From positions 1-64,000 of the forward strand of contig JAPPHA010000032.1 of NCBI GenBank assembly GCA_028874915.1: a DNA stretch of 64,000 bases, given 5' to 3'. Source of the DNA: Paracoccaceae bacterium. GTDB lineage: Bacteria; Pseudomonadota; Alphaproteobacteria; Rhodobacterales; Rhodobacteraceae. Made by a program: the position numbers and the translations under genes. The notes below the pieces were generated by a model. That model was not told the DNA's origin. It made no database searches and was given only the letters and a program-made list of their open reading frames with translations. This document shows, piece by piece, positions 37,411 through 46,441 of this stretch; the stretch's first letter is position 1, and each line of letters begins with the position of its first letter.

Positions 37411-38091
37411 ATGCGCCGCGCGGACCGCCTCTTCGAATTGATCCAGCTGTTGCGCGGCGGGCGTACGGCGGTCACGGCCGCGCGGCTTGCCGAGACGCTG
37501 GAGGTCGCCCCGCGCACCATCTACCGCGACATCGCGGCGCTGATGGCCATGAGAGTGCCAATCGATGGTGCGGCCGGTGTCGGCTACATCATGCGCCCGG
37601 GATACGACTTGCCGCCACTGATGTTCGACCGAGAAGAAGTCGAGGCCGTCACGGTCGGGTTGCAGCTCCTGAACCGGACCGGCGACCGGGAACTGCAAGC
37701 GGCTGCACGCCGTGTCGTCAACAAGATCGCCGAGGTCTTGCCCGACTTGCGTTCGGACGAGCTGGACGACGGCCGATTCGTCGTTTCGGATTTTGGCTCG
37801 CCGGCGGCGGCCAACATGGGAATGCTTCGGTCCGCGATCCGCGACAGCCGCCACCTCGCCATTGTCTACCGCGACGAGATGGAACGACTGACAGAACGCA
37901 CTTGCCTGCCGCTTGCCGTCATCTACTACGTCGAGGTCACGGTGTTGGCAGCCTGGTGCGAACTGCGCGAGGACTTCCGCCATTTCCGCGTCGACCGCAT
38001 CCTCGCATGCCATGAAACGGGCAACAGCTTTGCCGACCGGGCCCCGCAGCTGCGACGAGACTGGCATGCCCGACCGGACGCGCCCTGTTAG
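37411..38091 (+). CDS. YafY-type HTH regulator with WYL-like domain
   Basis: A 226-residue DNA-binding protein. Residues 1-60 form a DeoR-like winged helix (RLFELIQLLRGGRTAVTAARLAETLEVAPRTIYRDIAALMAMRVPIDGAAGVGY), which is nearly diagnostic of YafY regulators. The C-terminal half contains a WYL-type segment (LPLAVIYYVEVTVLAAWCELREDFRHFRVDRI), thought to sense a ligand. It is divergent from the EamA exporter. Target and signal are unknown. Confidence 0.9.
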   Translation: MRRADRLFELIQLLRGGRTAVTAARLAETLEVAPRTIYRDIAALMAMRVPIDGAAGVGYIMRPGYDLPPLMFDREEVEAVTVGLQLLNRTGDRELQAAARRVVNKIAEVLPDLRSDELDDGRFVVSDFGSPAAANMGMLRSAIRDSRHLAIVYRDEMERLTERTCLPLAVIYYVEVTVLAAWCELREDFRHFRVDRILACHETGNSFADRAPQLRRDWHARPDAPC

Positions 38092-38487
38092 GATCGGAAC
38101 GGCGGGCCGCCAACCGGCGTCTTCGTCACTGGCACCATTGGAGGACTTCCGTCATCGCATGATTCATCGGGATTCCCGTTGGCTGCGGTTCGGGATTCGG
38201 ACTGGCCAAGGGTGAAGGACGCCAGTTCGGACGGGCGGACGTTATTCACGTGATCTTCGCGAGCGAGACGTCCGGGTCCTGATGGCAGGGAAGCCGATCC
38301 GGTCGGCAGCCGCCCATTCCGGGGGCGAATTCGGTGTTCCGTGCAGGACGAGATGGGCGGCGCATTGTCATCGGATCGAGGGTGTCGTGCTCGAGCTCCT
38401 CGGGAGTCTTGCCGTCCTGCAGCGCACCGCGTTCCGGTTCCGGACCAAACCGGACGGGGCCGTCGACGCAAGGGGCTGGCTGACCGG
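38092..38487. other. intergenic region, no gene seen
   Basis: 396 bases between the regulator and the convergent FMN-binding protein gene. Short open frames exist on both strands but none shows a recognised domain or ribosome site. Possibly decayed sequence. Confidence 0.4.
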
Positions 38488-39030
38488 TTAAATCCCCGTC
38501 GGAAGATCGTCGATGCTCAAACGGTTTTTCTTGTCCCAGTAGTCTCGGATCTTTTTCTCACTCATCCTCGCATAAAATGGCAGGAGTTGCGATTTGCCGC
38601 GTTGGCCCTTGTAGGCAAAGAACGGAACGCCGCTGCCGCACGACGATTCGACCCGTTCGATCGCCACATCGATGATCTGGCGCGAACCGGCCATGACCGG
38701 AAACAGGCCAATGAGACTGTCCCAGCCGTCGTCACGGGGGTGCAGCACGCGGGCCGTACCATAGACACGGAGCGTCATGGGATCGTCTTCGAATGCGCAG
38801 AACATCAGCGTGATGCGGTTGAGTGCGCGCAAGTGGGCGGCCGTTTCGTTGCCGCTGCCCGTGAGGTTGAGCCAGACAATCCGGTCGGGCGCGAGAATTC
38901 GCAGGCTGTCCAGGCCCTTGGGCGACATGTTGACCCGGCCACCGGCGGCCGCCGTGGCGACATAAAACATCCTCTGGCGTTCGATGAAACTCGCGAAGCG
39001 CCGATTGAGCCGAGGCGAAGGACTGGACAT
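38488..39030 (-). CDS. pyridoxamine 5'-phosphate oxidase-family protein
   Basis: A 180-residue split-barrel flavoprotein-like protein. It begins LNRRFASFIERQRMFYVATAAAGGRVNMSPKGLDSLRIL, and RIVWLNLTGSGNETAAHLRALNRITLMFCAFEDDPMTLRVYGTARVL is the standard core of this PNPOx-like branch. Members bind FMN, F420 or heme; function is mostly unassigned. The C-terminal KGQRGKSQLLPFYARMSEKKIRDYWDKKN is typical of the subgroup. It lies between the YafY regulator and the cupin gene; no pathway is suggested. Confidence 0.85.
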   Translation of the reverse strand: MSSPSPRLNRRFASFIERQRMFYVATAAAGGRVNMSPKGLDSLRILAPDRIVWLNLTGSGNETAAHLRALNRITLMFCAFEDDPMTLRVYGTARVLHPRDDGWDSLIGLFPVMAGSRQIIDVAIERVESSCGSGVPFFAYKGQRGKSQLLPFYARMSEKKIRDYWDKKNRLSIDDLPTGI

Positions 39031-39271
39031 GACATCATCCTGGCGTTTGACCTCTTTTGCCTCACTCCTGCTGACAACGTCCTGTCAGCAGGGCTGGGGC
39101 AGTCGGTTCTTCATGGAGATGGCACGGCCTGAGACCAGATTCGGCCGCATTGGATCAGGGCGATGCGGCAACGAAAATCCAATGGCCGACAAACCACGCG
39201 CCGATGGCGATGGTCTAACTGGTCATGGTTGATTTTCCCGGTGACCGAGAACGCAGGCAGACTAAAACCTG

Positions 39272-39751
39272 TCAATAGGGCGTTCCGTCCTTGTGCGCGA
39301 ACCTCCACTTCCCATCTTCGCCCATCACAGCGCAAAGATCTTCCCGCGGATATCGGACTTCGTCGCCCGTCGTCCGGTCTCCGATCTCCAGGATGACCGC
39401 GTCCTGTTCGGTGCGGTTGACAACATGATGCGCCTCGTCTCCGGTTCGAAATCCCGCGCACATACCCGGCTCCAGTTCCGTTTCGCCGGATTCCGTGACG
39501 AGTGTCGGTTTCCCCTGCACGACAAAGACCAGTTCGTCCTGCTTGCTGTGAGAGTGCATCAGCGCCGTCTCGCCGCCGGGCGAGATCGTTGTCAAATTCA
39601 CACCGAAGTTCTTGAGACCGAAGAAATCACCAAGGCTCCGCCTCGCACGCAGGGTCATCCTGCTGGCATACGGCTCCGGGTAACTGGACCGCTTCGCGTG
39701 CCACGGTATCTCCTCGGCCGCGACAGCCGAGGGCACATTGCGTTCATTCAT
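39272..39751 (-). CDS. cupin domain protein
   Basis: A 159-residue single cupin. The first metal-binding motif is seen as TALMHSHSKQDELVFVVQGKPTLVTESGE and the second as GFRTGDEAHHVVNRTEQDAVILEIGDR, so a small barrel binding a metal by histidines is likely. The C-terminus EDGKWRFAHKDGTPY is common in this cupin group, for which no clear enzyme role is known. The start at ATG 39751 has GGAGG upstream; longer frames are rejected. Function unknown. Confidence 0.87.
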   Translation of the reverse strand: MNERNVPSAVAAEEIPWHAKRSSYPEPYASRMTLRARRSLGDFFGLKNFGVNLTTISPGGETALMHSHSKQDELVFVVQGKPTLVTESGETELEPGMCAGFRTGDEAHHVVNRTEQDAVILEIGDRTTGDEVRYPREDLCAVMGEDGKWRFAHKDGTPY

Positions 39752-40166
39752 CGTGAGTACCTCCATTGAAAGACGATTGATCGGTTGGTGTTGATGACAG
39801 TCAAACAGGCGCCTCAAGGCCGGATGGAACGGAATCTCCGGTTCCGCATGAACTTTGACGATGACGCATACCGCCACCGTGCGCCAAGATCCTTCTCTCG
39901 TGAAGCGTAAAGGGACAAGGCCCGGAGAAGGCGTCGCGGGCACTCATGTCCCGATGTCGAACGCATCCGGCATCCGAGGTAGCCGGCCGCCGAGGGTTCG
40001 TCCACTGTCTGACGGTCCTTCGCCCGTCACGGAAAGCGGGACCCGATGACCGCAACTCCCGGAGGCCTGTTTGAACACCTATCAAACGAATCGATCCGGC
40101 GGCCGAATGCAACCGTCGTCGATGGGACATGGAGACGCCGACGACTTCCTGATAGAGGGTCATGCT
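39752..40166. other. divergent intergenic region, no gene seen
   Basis: About 415 bases between the cupin gene (minus) and the double-protease gene (plus). Open frames extend here from both sides but lack similarity to anything I know. Promoters for both genes must lie here; none is obvious. Confidence 0.4.
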
Positions 40167-42260
40167 GTGACGTCGATTCCCTCGCTCACGGAAACACGCC
40201 GCATGCCGGGTCGAAATCTCAGTTTGATACGGGCTTTGCTTCTTGCGTTGCTCTGTATCCAGGCGAATCCGGCCGTTGCGCTCCCGGAGGAAACACTCAG
40301 GTCGGTGGTTTCTGTCCTGCCCGTCTGGCCCGGGCGCGCCCAGGGCGGAGCCGGCGGACCCCCGGGCGTTGCGCCTGAAGGCAGTGGCGTGGTCCTGCGG
40401 CCGGGATTGGTCGCAACGGCCTGGCACGTGGTCGAACCCGCCAAGCGGATCGATGTCCGCCTCTGGGACGGGAGAATCCTGCATGCGCAGCTGATTGCCG
40501 AGGACGTTGCCAGCGACATCGCCATTCTGGGCGTCAACGCTCAGGCCGGGCTTGTGCCGATCGAGATTGCCCCCCCACCCGGACTGGCCGAGCCGGTCTG
40601 CGCCGTCGGCAATGCCTTCGGTCTCGGACTGTCCGTGACCTGCGGCGTCGTGTCCGCGCTCAACATTTCCAATGCGGGATTCAATCCCGTCGAAGACTTT
40701 GTCATGACGGATGCCGCCGCGAACCCGGGCGTTTCGGGTGGTGCCCTGGTCGACATGGACGGTCGCCTGGTCGGCATGATGTCGGCGATCTTCGCCTCAG
40801 AGGGCGAAACCAACATCGGAGTCAATTTCGCCGTGTCGACGGATCTGCTCCTTCGGGTCGTCGACGCGCTGTCGTCCGATGGTGAGGTCTGGTATCCGTC
40901 GGCAGGCTGGCGGCTGGAATTCGCTCGCCGGAATCAAGCAGCGACCGTTTCAGCGCCGGTGGTCAGCAATGTCAGCGATGGCAGCCCCGCGGCGTTCGCC
41001 GGCATCCTTGCCGGTGACCGGATCCTGACAATCGGTCCGCGCCGGATCCGGACACCGCGCGATGCCATTTCAGCGCTGGCCGTCATTCCCGACACCGTCG
41101 ATTCCGTGGACGTCACTGTCCAGCGCGACGGCCGACAGCGTGTCGTCGCCCTGTCCTTCGACGTCGAACCGACAAAGGTGGCAGAGGCCGACGCAGAGAC
41201 GCCGGAACAGCTGGGAGACTGTCCGCATCCGGCACCAGTCTGCCGTGTCCGCCAAGCCATCTTCCCGGTTTCCAGCTTCGATCCGATCGCCAGCGCGACC
41301 CGGATCGGGCCCACCTTGCTGGTCACCAACCGGCACGTCGTGGCTGACCGTCCGGACGCGGTCGTGCATACGCCGGATGGGCCAAGGGGCGCACGAGTGA
41401 TCCCCTCCGCCTATCCCGGAGATCTGGCGCTACTCGCTGTCGAGGGTCTGCCCGAAGACGGCCATATTCCGGAACTCGACGGGAGAATCCGCGATGACAG
41501 CTCGTTCTACGCGGTCGGAGCCGATATCGCCCGGCAAGAGGTTCGCGTCTTCGATCCCGGCGGACTGATCGCGAGGCCGGCGGAAGGGGCGCGTCTCGGA
41601 CGGCTCCATGTTCGAGCGCGCATGCAGCCCGGCGTCAGTGGAGGCGCACTTGTCAACGAAGCGGGCGAGCTCGTGGGCATTGCCGTGGGCGGCGGCGAAG
41701 GTCGATACGAAGCGGTGCCACTTGACGGAATTCGAGCCCTCCTCGAACAGCGCACGGACGCTTCGGCCGCGAACGTCACGCACCGTCTGGGAACTGCCCT
41801 GTCGGACTGTACCGCCAGAGTGGACACCTTTCGACCGCGAGAGGCCAGCGAGTCCGAACGCGAATCGCTGCTTGATTCCTGCTCCGCGACCCGCAACCCG
41901 GGCCAGTTTCTCGAAGCCGGGCGCGTTCTGGCGCAGGCGGGCGACTTTGAAGGAGCCATCGCCCTGCACGGTCAGGCGGCGGCCCAGGTCCCGAACTCGA
42001 TCAACGCGCGGGTCTCGCTCCTCGTGTCGCTTCAACTCGCCGGGCGTTTCGACGAAATGACGGGCCATGCCCGCTGGTTAATGGGCATGGCACCGGCGGA
42101 TCCGCAGGCCCTTCGGTTCGCCATCCAGTCCGGCGTGTGGGGGAACGACCCGGATCTTGCCGAAGAGGGTTATCGGGCGCTTCTCAAGGCAGACCCGCAA
42201 CAGGCGGAGGCTGCACGCCGGTTTATCGACAATGATCCGCCCGCGCCCCAGCGCCGGTGA
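40167..42260 (+). CDS. exported protein with two trypsin-like protease domains, a PDZ-like domain and C-terminal repeats
   Basis: A protein of about 697 residues. After a signal peptide (LIRALLLALLCIQANPAVA) come two complete trypsin-like domains on one chain. The first has TAWHVV, ASDIAIL and NPGVSGGAL, and the second VTNRHVV, PGDLALL and QPGVSGGAL, so His, Asp and Ser are present in both. Between them a PDZ-like domain (VVSNVSDGSPAAFAGILAGDRILTIGPRRI) resembles DegP, which has one protease domain. The C-terminal 150 residues contain TPR-like helical repeats (AGRVLAQAGDFEGAIALHGQAAA, YRALLKADPQQAEAARRF). I chose GTG 40167, with GAGGG upstream; ATG 40203 is an alternative. Probably a periplasmic quality-control or processing protease. 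Confidence 0.82.
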   Translation: MTSIPSLTETRRMPGRNLSLIRALLLALLCIQANPAVALPEETLRSVVSVLPVWPGRAQGGAGGPPGVAPEGSGVVLRPGLVATAWHVVEPAKRIDVRLWDGRILHAQLIAEDVASDIAILGVNAQAGLVPIEIAPPPGLAEPVCAVGNAFGLGLSVTCGVVSALNISNAGFNPVEDFVMTDAAANPGVSGGALVDMDGRLVGMMSAIFASEGETNIGVNFAVSTDLLLRVVDALSSDGEVWYPSAGWRLEFARRNQAATVSAPVVSNVSDGSPAAFAGILAGDRILTIGPRRIRTPRDAISALAVIPDTVDSVDVTVQRDGRQRVVALSFDVEPTKVAEADAETPEQLGDCPHPAPVCRVRQAIFPVSSFDPIASATRIGPTLLVTNRHVVADRPDAVVHTPDGPRGARVIPSAYPGDLALLAVEGLPEDGHIPELDGRIRDDSSFYAVGADIARQEVRVFDPGGLIARPAEGARLGRLHVRARMQPGVSGGALVNEAGELVGIAVGGGEGRYEAVPLDGIRALLEQRTDASAANVTHRLGTALSDCTARVDTFRPREASESERESLLDSCSATRNPGQFLEAGRVLAQAGDFEGAIALHGQAAAQVPNSINARVSLLVSLQLAGRFDEMTGHARWLMGMAPADPQALRFAIQSGVWGNDPDLAEEGYRALLKADPQQAEAARRFIDNDPPAPQRR

Positions 42261-42263
42261 CGG

Positions 42264-43559
42264 TCAATCCGAGAGCGGATCGGGAATCCAACCGACCGAA
42301 ACGACATCTTCACGCTCGAACGGAGACGGCGTCGCGCGCGCAAGGATCCGCGCCCGGAGTTCGGCAATTGTCAATTCCGGGGATCGTGCCAGTATTCGTG
42401 CCGCGAGGGCAGCCAGGCGCGGAACCGCGTAGCTGGATCCGGACGCGGTCCCCGAGGCCCCGCGAAAATCGACGATTCCCAGGTTTTCGGCGGGCAGCAT
42501 GATGTCGACACTGATCGCCCCCCAGTTCGACCCCGAAGCGAGGCGCCCGAAACTGTCGGCCGAGGTCACGGTGATGATGTTCTCATTCGGAAAGGCGGCC
42601 GGAAAGACCGGATCCTCGTCGATGTCGCGACCGTCGTTTCCGGCGGAAACGATGGCCAGGATGTCGAGACCGCGGAGGGCCTTTTCGAACGCACGCCACT
42701 CCTCGGGGTCGCGGCTGCCGAGAGGGAGAGCGAGGATACGGGCCCCGGAGTTCACTGCCCGCGTGACCAGTTCACCCATGCGACTCATGTCGGGACGGGG
42801 ATAGCGATACGGGATCAGCCTGGCGTCGGGTGCTTCGGTCGCCAGCACCGATGCGACCGCCGTTCCGTGGCGGATGGGAAGAAAGGTCCCGCGCGAGACA
42901 TCCCCGTCGTAGGGCCAGGGATCGAGGTCCCAGAAGTCGTAACCGAGCGGATTTCCCCCGCTGTCCCGCGCCAGCCGGTTCCGGAACAGCGGCAGATCAT
43001 AGGCCAGTCCCGAGTCGACATGGGCGATCCGAACGCCGCCGTCGTCCTGCCCGTTCGGCCACGGGGCCTGCAGGGTCTCGGTCCACCGAAGCGTCGCGAG
43101 ATCGCTGTCCAGCTGATCGAGGTATCGCCAGATCTCACCTTCCGCCCGGAGAGCACGACCGGACCGGATGGCGCACCCGCCATCGGCAATGGCCAGCCGT
43201 GACGGCCGCGTCCCGTCGCCGTCATGAACGGCGTAGGACACGCGGAATTGGCGAAGCCTGCCATTGAATTGACGCCGTTCAATGACGATTTCGTCTGCCC
43301 TCGGAAGCATAAGGCGAACGACGATACGCAGCGGATTGTCGCCGTCCGGATACCGGGTTTCTTCCAGCAACCAACTGCCCGGAATGGCATCCTGGGCCTC
43401 CAGGCCCGACAGCCCGGGCAGCGGGCAGATCCGATCGACGGCGAGACGCAGCCATTGCGCTTCATCCTCGGGTTCGACCGAACGTGCATCCGGTGGCATC
43501 AAAGCCACCAGGCTGAACCCGAGGTGGAGTCCGAAGACCAACTTGGTCAGTCGCCGCAT
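42264..43559 (-). CDS. exported subtilisin-family (S8) serine protease
   Basis: A 431-residue protease with an N-terminal signal (MRRLTKLVFGLHLGFSLVALMPPDARS). About 170 residues of non-catalytic sequence precede the S8 catalytic domain. The triad is visible as aspartate in RIAHVDSGLAYDLP, histidine in IRHGTAVASVLA and serine in GTASGSSYAVPRLAALAARIL, with the oxyanion asparagine in IVSAGNDGRD. The gene is convergent with the double-trypsin gene, with only 3 bases between the stops. An in-frame GTG at 43583 is an alternative start. The substrate is unknown; pairing with another exported protease is notable. Confidence 0.88.
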   Translation of the reverse strand: MRRLTKLVFGLHLGFSLVALMPPDARSVEPEDEAQWLRLAVDRICPLPGLSGLEAQDAIPGSWLLEETRYPDGDNPLRIVVRLMLPRADEIVIERRQFNGRLRQFRVSYAVHDGDGTRPSRLAIADGGCAIRSGRALRAEGEIWRYLDQLDSDLATLRWTETLQAPWPNGQDDGGVRIAHVDSGLAYDLPLFRNRLARDSGGNPLGYDFWDLDPWPYDGDVSRGTFLPIRHGTAVASVLATEAPDARLIPYRYPRPDMSRMGELVTRAVNSGARILALPLGSRDPEEWRAFEKALRGLDILAIVSAGNDGRDIDEDPVFPAAFPNENIITVTSADSFGRLASGSNWGAISVDIMLPAENLGIVDFRGASGTASGSSYAVPRLAALAARILARSPELTIAELRARILARATPSPFEREDVVSVGWIPDPLSD

Positions 43560-43996
43560 GACAGCGTTTCTATCGCGGTACACGGCCTGACGGCCAGCCG
43601 TCTCCTCCGGCTCACGGCAGATCAGGATACAGGGGAAATTGAGACAGTGGGTGGCCAGGTGACGAGTGGCAAGGCTTTCCGTACGGATCTCGAATCAAAC
43701 AAGGACAATCGAGAAGGGCGGTTGTGATGCCGGCACCGTTTCCGTGGCGACAAACGAACCGGCCCGCGCCGGGGGCAGAGACGGGAACCGCCCCCCGAGC
43801 CGCAGTGCCAGGGACCGGTGCCGTCAATGGAGGCAATTCGGACAGAGGCAATCGTTCGATCACGAATCAACCCCCCGAAGACAGATCATCGGGTGATCAA
43901 ACGCGAAGCGAACCCGGCAGTGGACTTCCTTTCGCTCCGCGGGCGATCCCGTCCGTGACGGAGTCGCCATGCCGTCAAGACCGTCTGTCACCCCGA

Positions 43997-44025
43997 TTGA
44001 CGACAACGGGCAGGCGGACTATTTG
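43997..44025 (+). promoter_or_regulatory. candidate promoter of the ferredoxin-NADP reductase gene
   Basis: TTGACG at 43997-44002 is followed after exactly 17 bases by TATTTG at 44020-44025, pointing to the reductase start about 46 bases further on. This is one of the best sigma70-type hexamer pairs in the window. Confidence 0.5.
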
Positions 44026-44042
44026 TTCGTATACAAACAAAT
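44021..44042 (+). promoter_or_regulatory. 22-bp palindrome over the -10, candidate repressor operator
   Basis: Arms ATTTGTT (44021-44027) and AACAAAT (44036-44042) are perfect reverse complements with an 8-base spacer containing GTATAC. It is AT-rich in GC-rich DNA and covers the -10 hexamer, the classical place for a repressor. GTATAC-centred dyads are often bound by GntR-type regulators, but the binder here is unknown. Confidence 0.5.
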
Positions 44043-44071
44043 TCGATTCCACCCACTCGGCTGGAGTCAGA

Positions 44072-44932
44072 ATGGACCGTCGGCCCGAGCTGCGGTTCCG
44101 CAATTCGATGGAGACCCCATTGGCAAGGGACGCAGTAGAGGCGACAGCCCAATTTCCGATTCCGCCCGGCGTCTTCGCCGAGACGGTCACCGAGGTCGTT
44201 CACTACACCGACCGGCTGTTCCGGTTCCGCATGACGCGACCGGCCAGTTTCCGATTCCGGTCGGGCGAGTTCGTGATGATCGGGCTGCCGAACGCCCTGA
44301 AACCCGTCTTTCGCGCCTACTCCATCACCAGCCCGTCCTGGGACGACGAACTCGAGTTCTTCTCGATCAAGGTGCCGGGCGGCCCGCTCACCGAACATCT
44401 CAAGGCCATCCAGCCCGGCGACACGGTGCTGATGCGGCGGAAACCGACCGGGACTCTGGTCAATGATGCCCTGCTTTCGGGCGAGCGGGTCTACATGTTC
44501 TCGACCGGTACCGGCATCGCACCCTTTGCCTCACTTGTCCGCGATCCCGAAACCTACGAGAAATTCGATCGCGTCATCTTGACGCACACCTGCCGGGATG
44601 TGGCTGAACTGAAGTTCGGCCTGGAACTCGTCGAAACGGTCCGGAACGATCCGCTCGTCGGGGAGTTCGCTGGCGACCGCCTCATTCATTACCCGACCGT
44701 CACACGTGAAGCCTTCGTGCGTACAGGCCGGATCACGGAACATCTGGAATCCGGCAAACTGTTCGAGTTCCTCGGCCTTCCGGTCCTGGCTCCCGAGACC
44801 GACCGCGCCATGATCTGCGGGTCCATGGCGATGCTCCGGGACACGAAACGCCTGGTCGAGGGATTCGGACTGACGGAAGGCGCCAACAGCGCCCCGTCAA
44901 CCTATGTGGTTGAGCGGGCGTTCGTCGACTGA
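44072..44932 (+). CDS. fpr: ferredoxin--NADP(+) reductase
   Basis: A 286-residue flavoprotein of the bacterial Fpr class, which moves electrons between NADPH and ferredoxin or flavodoxin. The FAD site is RAYSITSPSWDDELEFFSIKVPGGPLTEHL (R-x-Y-S motif), the NADP region MFSTGTGIAPFASLVRDPETYEKFDRVILTHTCR, and CGSMAMLRDTKRLVEGFGLTEG and the C-terminal YVVERAFVD are family signatures. The start at ATG 44072 has GGAG five bases upstream; ATG 44108 is a possible shorter start closer to the usual 258 residues. A regulated promoter precedes it, consistent with induction of Fpr under oxidative or iron-related stress in other bacteria. Confidence 0.93.
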   Translation: MDRRPELRFRNSMETPLARDAVEATAQFPIPPGVFAETVTEVVHYTDRLFRFRMTRPASFRFRSGEFVMIGLPNALKPVFRAYSITSPSWDDELEFFSIKVPGGPLTEHLKAIQPGDTVLMRRKPTGTLVNDALLSGERVYMFSTGTGIAPFASLVRDPETYEKFDRVILTHTCRDVAELKFGLELVETVRNDPLVGEFAGDRLIHYPTVTREAFVRTGRITEHLESGKLFEFLGLPVLAPETDRAMICGSMAMLRDTKRLVEGFGLTEGANSAPSTYVVERAFVD

Positions 44933-45013
44933 CCGGAACCGGCTCCGGCCGATTCACTGTCGGGGCAAGGCCAGGCGCAAAGACGCCGGCGACCCCTTTC
45001 GCACGACTTCCCG

Positions 45014-45709
45014 TCAGACCCCCACGTATCGCGCCAGTCGTTCCTGATCATCCGCGAGTTCCACCGCCGGCAGCGTCTCGCGATTCCGCCCGTCCTCGAT
45101 GAAGGCGACGTTGTCCGCCAGTGACAGCACCGCATCAACACGCTGCTCCACCAGCACGATGGCGACATTCCGGCGCTTCATCCGGGCCACCATATCCTGG
45201 ATCAGCGCGATCATGGACGGCTGCAGCCCCTCGGTCGGCTCGTCGAGAAGCAGAATCTTCGGTTGGATGCAGAGAGCCCGGGCGAATGCCAGCATTTGCT
45301 GTTCTCCGCCGGAAAGCGTTGACGCCTGCTGACGCAACCGCTCCTGCAACCTGGGGAAGAGTCCGAGAACCGTCTCTCTCACCTCCCGCCCGGAACCGCC
45401 GGCCATCAACCCGATTTCCAAGTTCTCGGCAACGCTCAGTTCGGAGAACAGGCGACGTCCCTGAGGAATGTAGCCGATGCCGAGACGGGGTATCCGGTCC
45501 GCCGGCAGGCGGCTGATGTCCACTCCGTCGAGGATGATCTGACCTGAACGAAGCGGCAGATGATTCATGATCGCCTTCAGCGTCGTGGTCTTGCCGGCAC
45601 CGTTGCGCCCGAGAAGACAAAGGATCTCGCCAGGACCGACGGCGAGCGACAGGCCGAACAGTGCCTGGACCTGACCATAGGCCACTTCGATCCTGCGGAC
45701 CTCAAGCAT
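45014..45709 (-). CDS. livF: branched-chain amino acid-type ABC transporter ATP-binding protein LivF
   Basis: A 231-residue ATPase. Walker A is GRNGAGKTT, signature LSGGEQQMLAFARAL and Walker B ILLLDEPTEGL, with switch histidine region replaced in the usual LivF way by VEQRVD. The start MLEVRRIEVAYGQVQALFGLSLAV is typical. It is the last gene of a livKHMGF operon, beginning 3 nt after livG. It energises uptake of the ligand bound by the binding protein at 48.4-49.7 kb. Confidence 0.93.
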   Translation of the reverse strand: MLEVRRIEVAYGQVQALFGLSLAVGPGEILCLLGRNGAGKTTTLKAIMNHLPLRSGQIILDGVDISRLPADRIPRLGIGYIPQGRRLFSELSVAENLEIGLMAGGSGREVRETVLGLFPRLQERLRQQASTLSGGEQQMLAFARALCIQPKILLLDEPTEGLQPSMIALIQDMVARMKRRNVAIVLVEQRVDAVLSLADNVAFIEDGRNRETLPAVELADDQERLARYVGV

Positions 45710-45712
45710 CGC

Positions 45713-46441
45713 TCAGGGGGACCCGCTGCCGAGATAGGCCCGCTGCACGGAGGCGTCGGCCCGGATCTCGGCCGGTGTTCCCTCCGCGAGTCGCCGACCC
45801 CCATCGAGGACGGTAATGTACTCTGCAGTCTCCATGACCACCCGCATGTTGTGCTCGATCAGGAGAATCGTGGTCTCACCTCCGAGGGTACGGATCAGGG
45901 CCTTGAAGGTCTCGACTTCGCTTTCCGCCAGCCCCTGCGTCGGCTCATCAAGGATGAACAATCGCGGCGTCTGGCCGAGACCCATGGCGATCTCAAGAAG
46001 CCGTTGGTGCCCGTAACTGAGTTCACCCGCCGTCTGGTAGGCCCGGCCGGCAAGCCCGACCCGGTCCAGGACCGCCGCCACACGCTGGTCGACCGCAGCC
46101 GGATGGGGCTGGGCCAATGCCCGGCGGACGGCCAGTGCCACGTTTTCATGAAGTGACAGGCGGGCAAAAATCGATGTGATCTGGAAACTGTAGGCCATTC
46201 CGAGCCCGATCCGGCGATGCGCCGCGAGGTCCGTGATGTCCCGTCCGGCAAACCTCACATCCCCCCTGGAAGCCGGAATCCGACCGCAGATCATGCCGAC
46301 GAAGGTCGACTTGCCGGCACCGTTGGGACCGATCAACGCCCGGATCTGCCCTTCCGGCAGGTCGAAATCCACGTCCCGGACCGCCTCAAGGCCGCCAAAG
46401 CTTTTCGACAGGCCGCGGGTCGAAAGGAGCGGTGCGGTCAT
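45713..46441 (-). CDS. livG: branched-chain amino acid-type ABC transporter ATP-binding protein LivG
   Basis: A 242-residue ATPase. Walker A is GPNGAGKST, the signature [15 protein letters not shown], Walker [12 protein letters not shown] and switch histidine in [11 protein letters not shown]. The signature is the LSYGxQR form typical of LivG. The start is ATG 46441, which overlaps the livM stop (ATGA); the same frame remains open far upstream through livM by chance. It partners LivF as a heterodimer. Confidence 0.93.
   Translation of the reverse strand: MTAPLLSTRGLSKSFGGLEAVRDVDFDLPEGQIRALIGPNGAGKSTFVGMICGRIPASRGDVRFAGRDITDLAAHRRIGLGMAYSFQITSIFARLSLHENVALAVRRALAQPHPAAVDQRVAAVLDRVGLAGRAYQTAGELSYGHQRLLEIAMGLGQTPRLFILDEPTQGLAESEVETFKALIRTLGGETTILLIEHNMRVVMETAEYITVLDGGRRLAEGTPAEIRADASVQRAYLGSGSP

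Larger units (their letters stand above)
43560..44071. other. divergent intergenic region containing the ferredoxin-NADP reductase promoter
   Basis: About 510 bases between the subtilase gene (minus) and the reductase gene (plus). The right end holds a good promoter with an overlapping palindrome. The rest has no protein-like frame; a plus-strand frame joined to the reductase gene is only open by chance. Confidence 0.55.
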
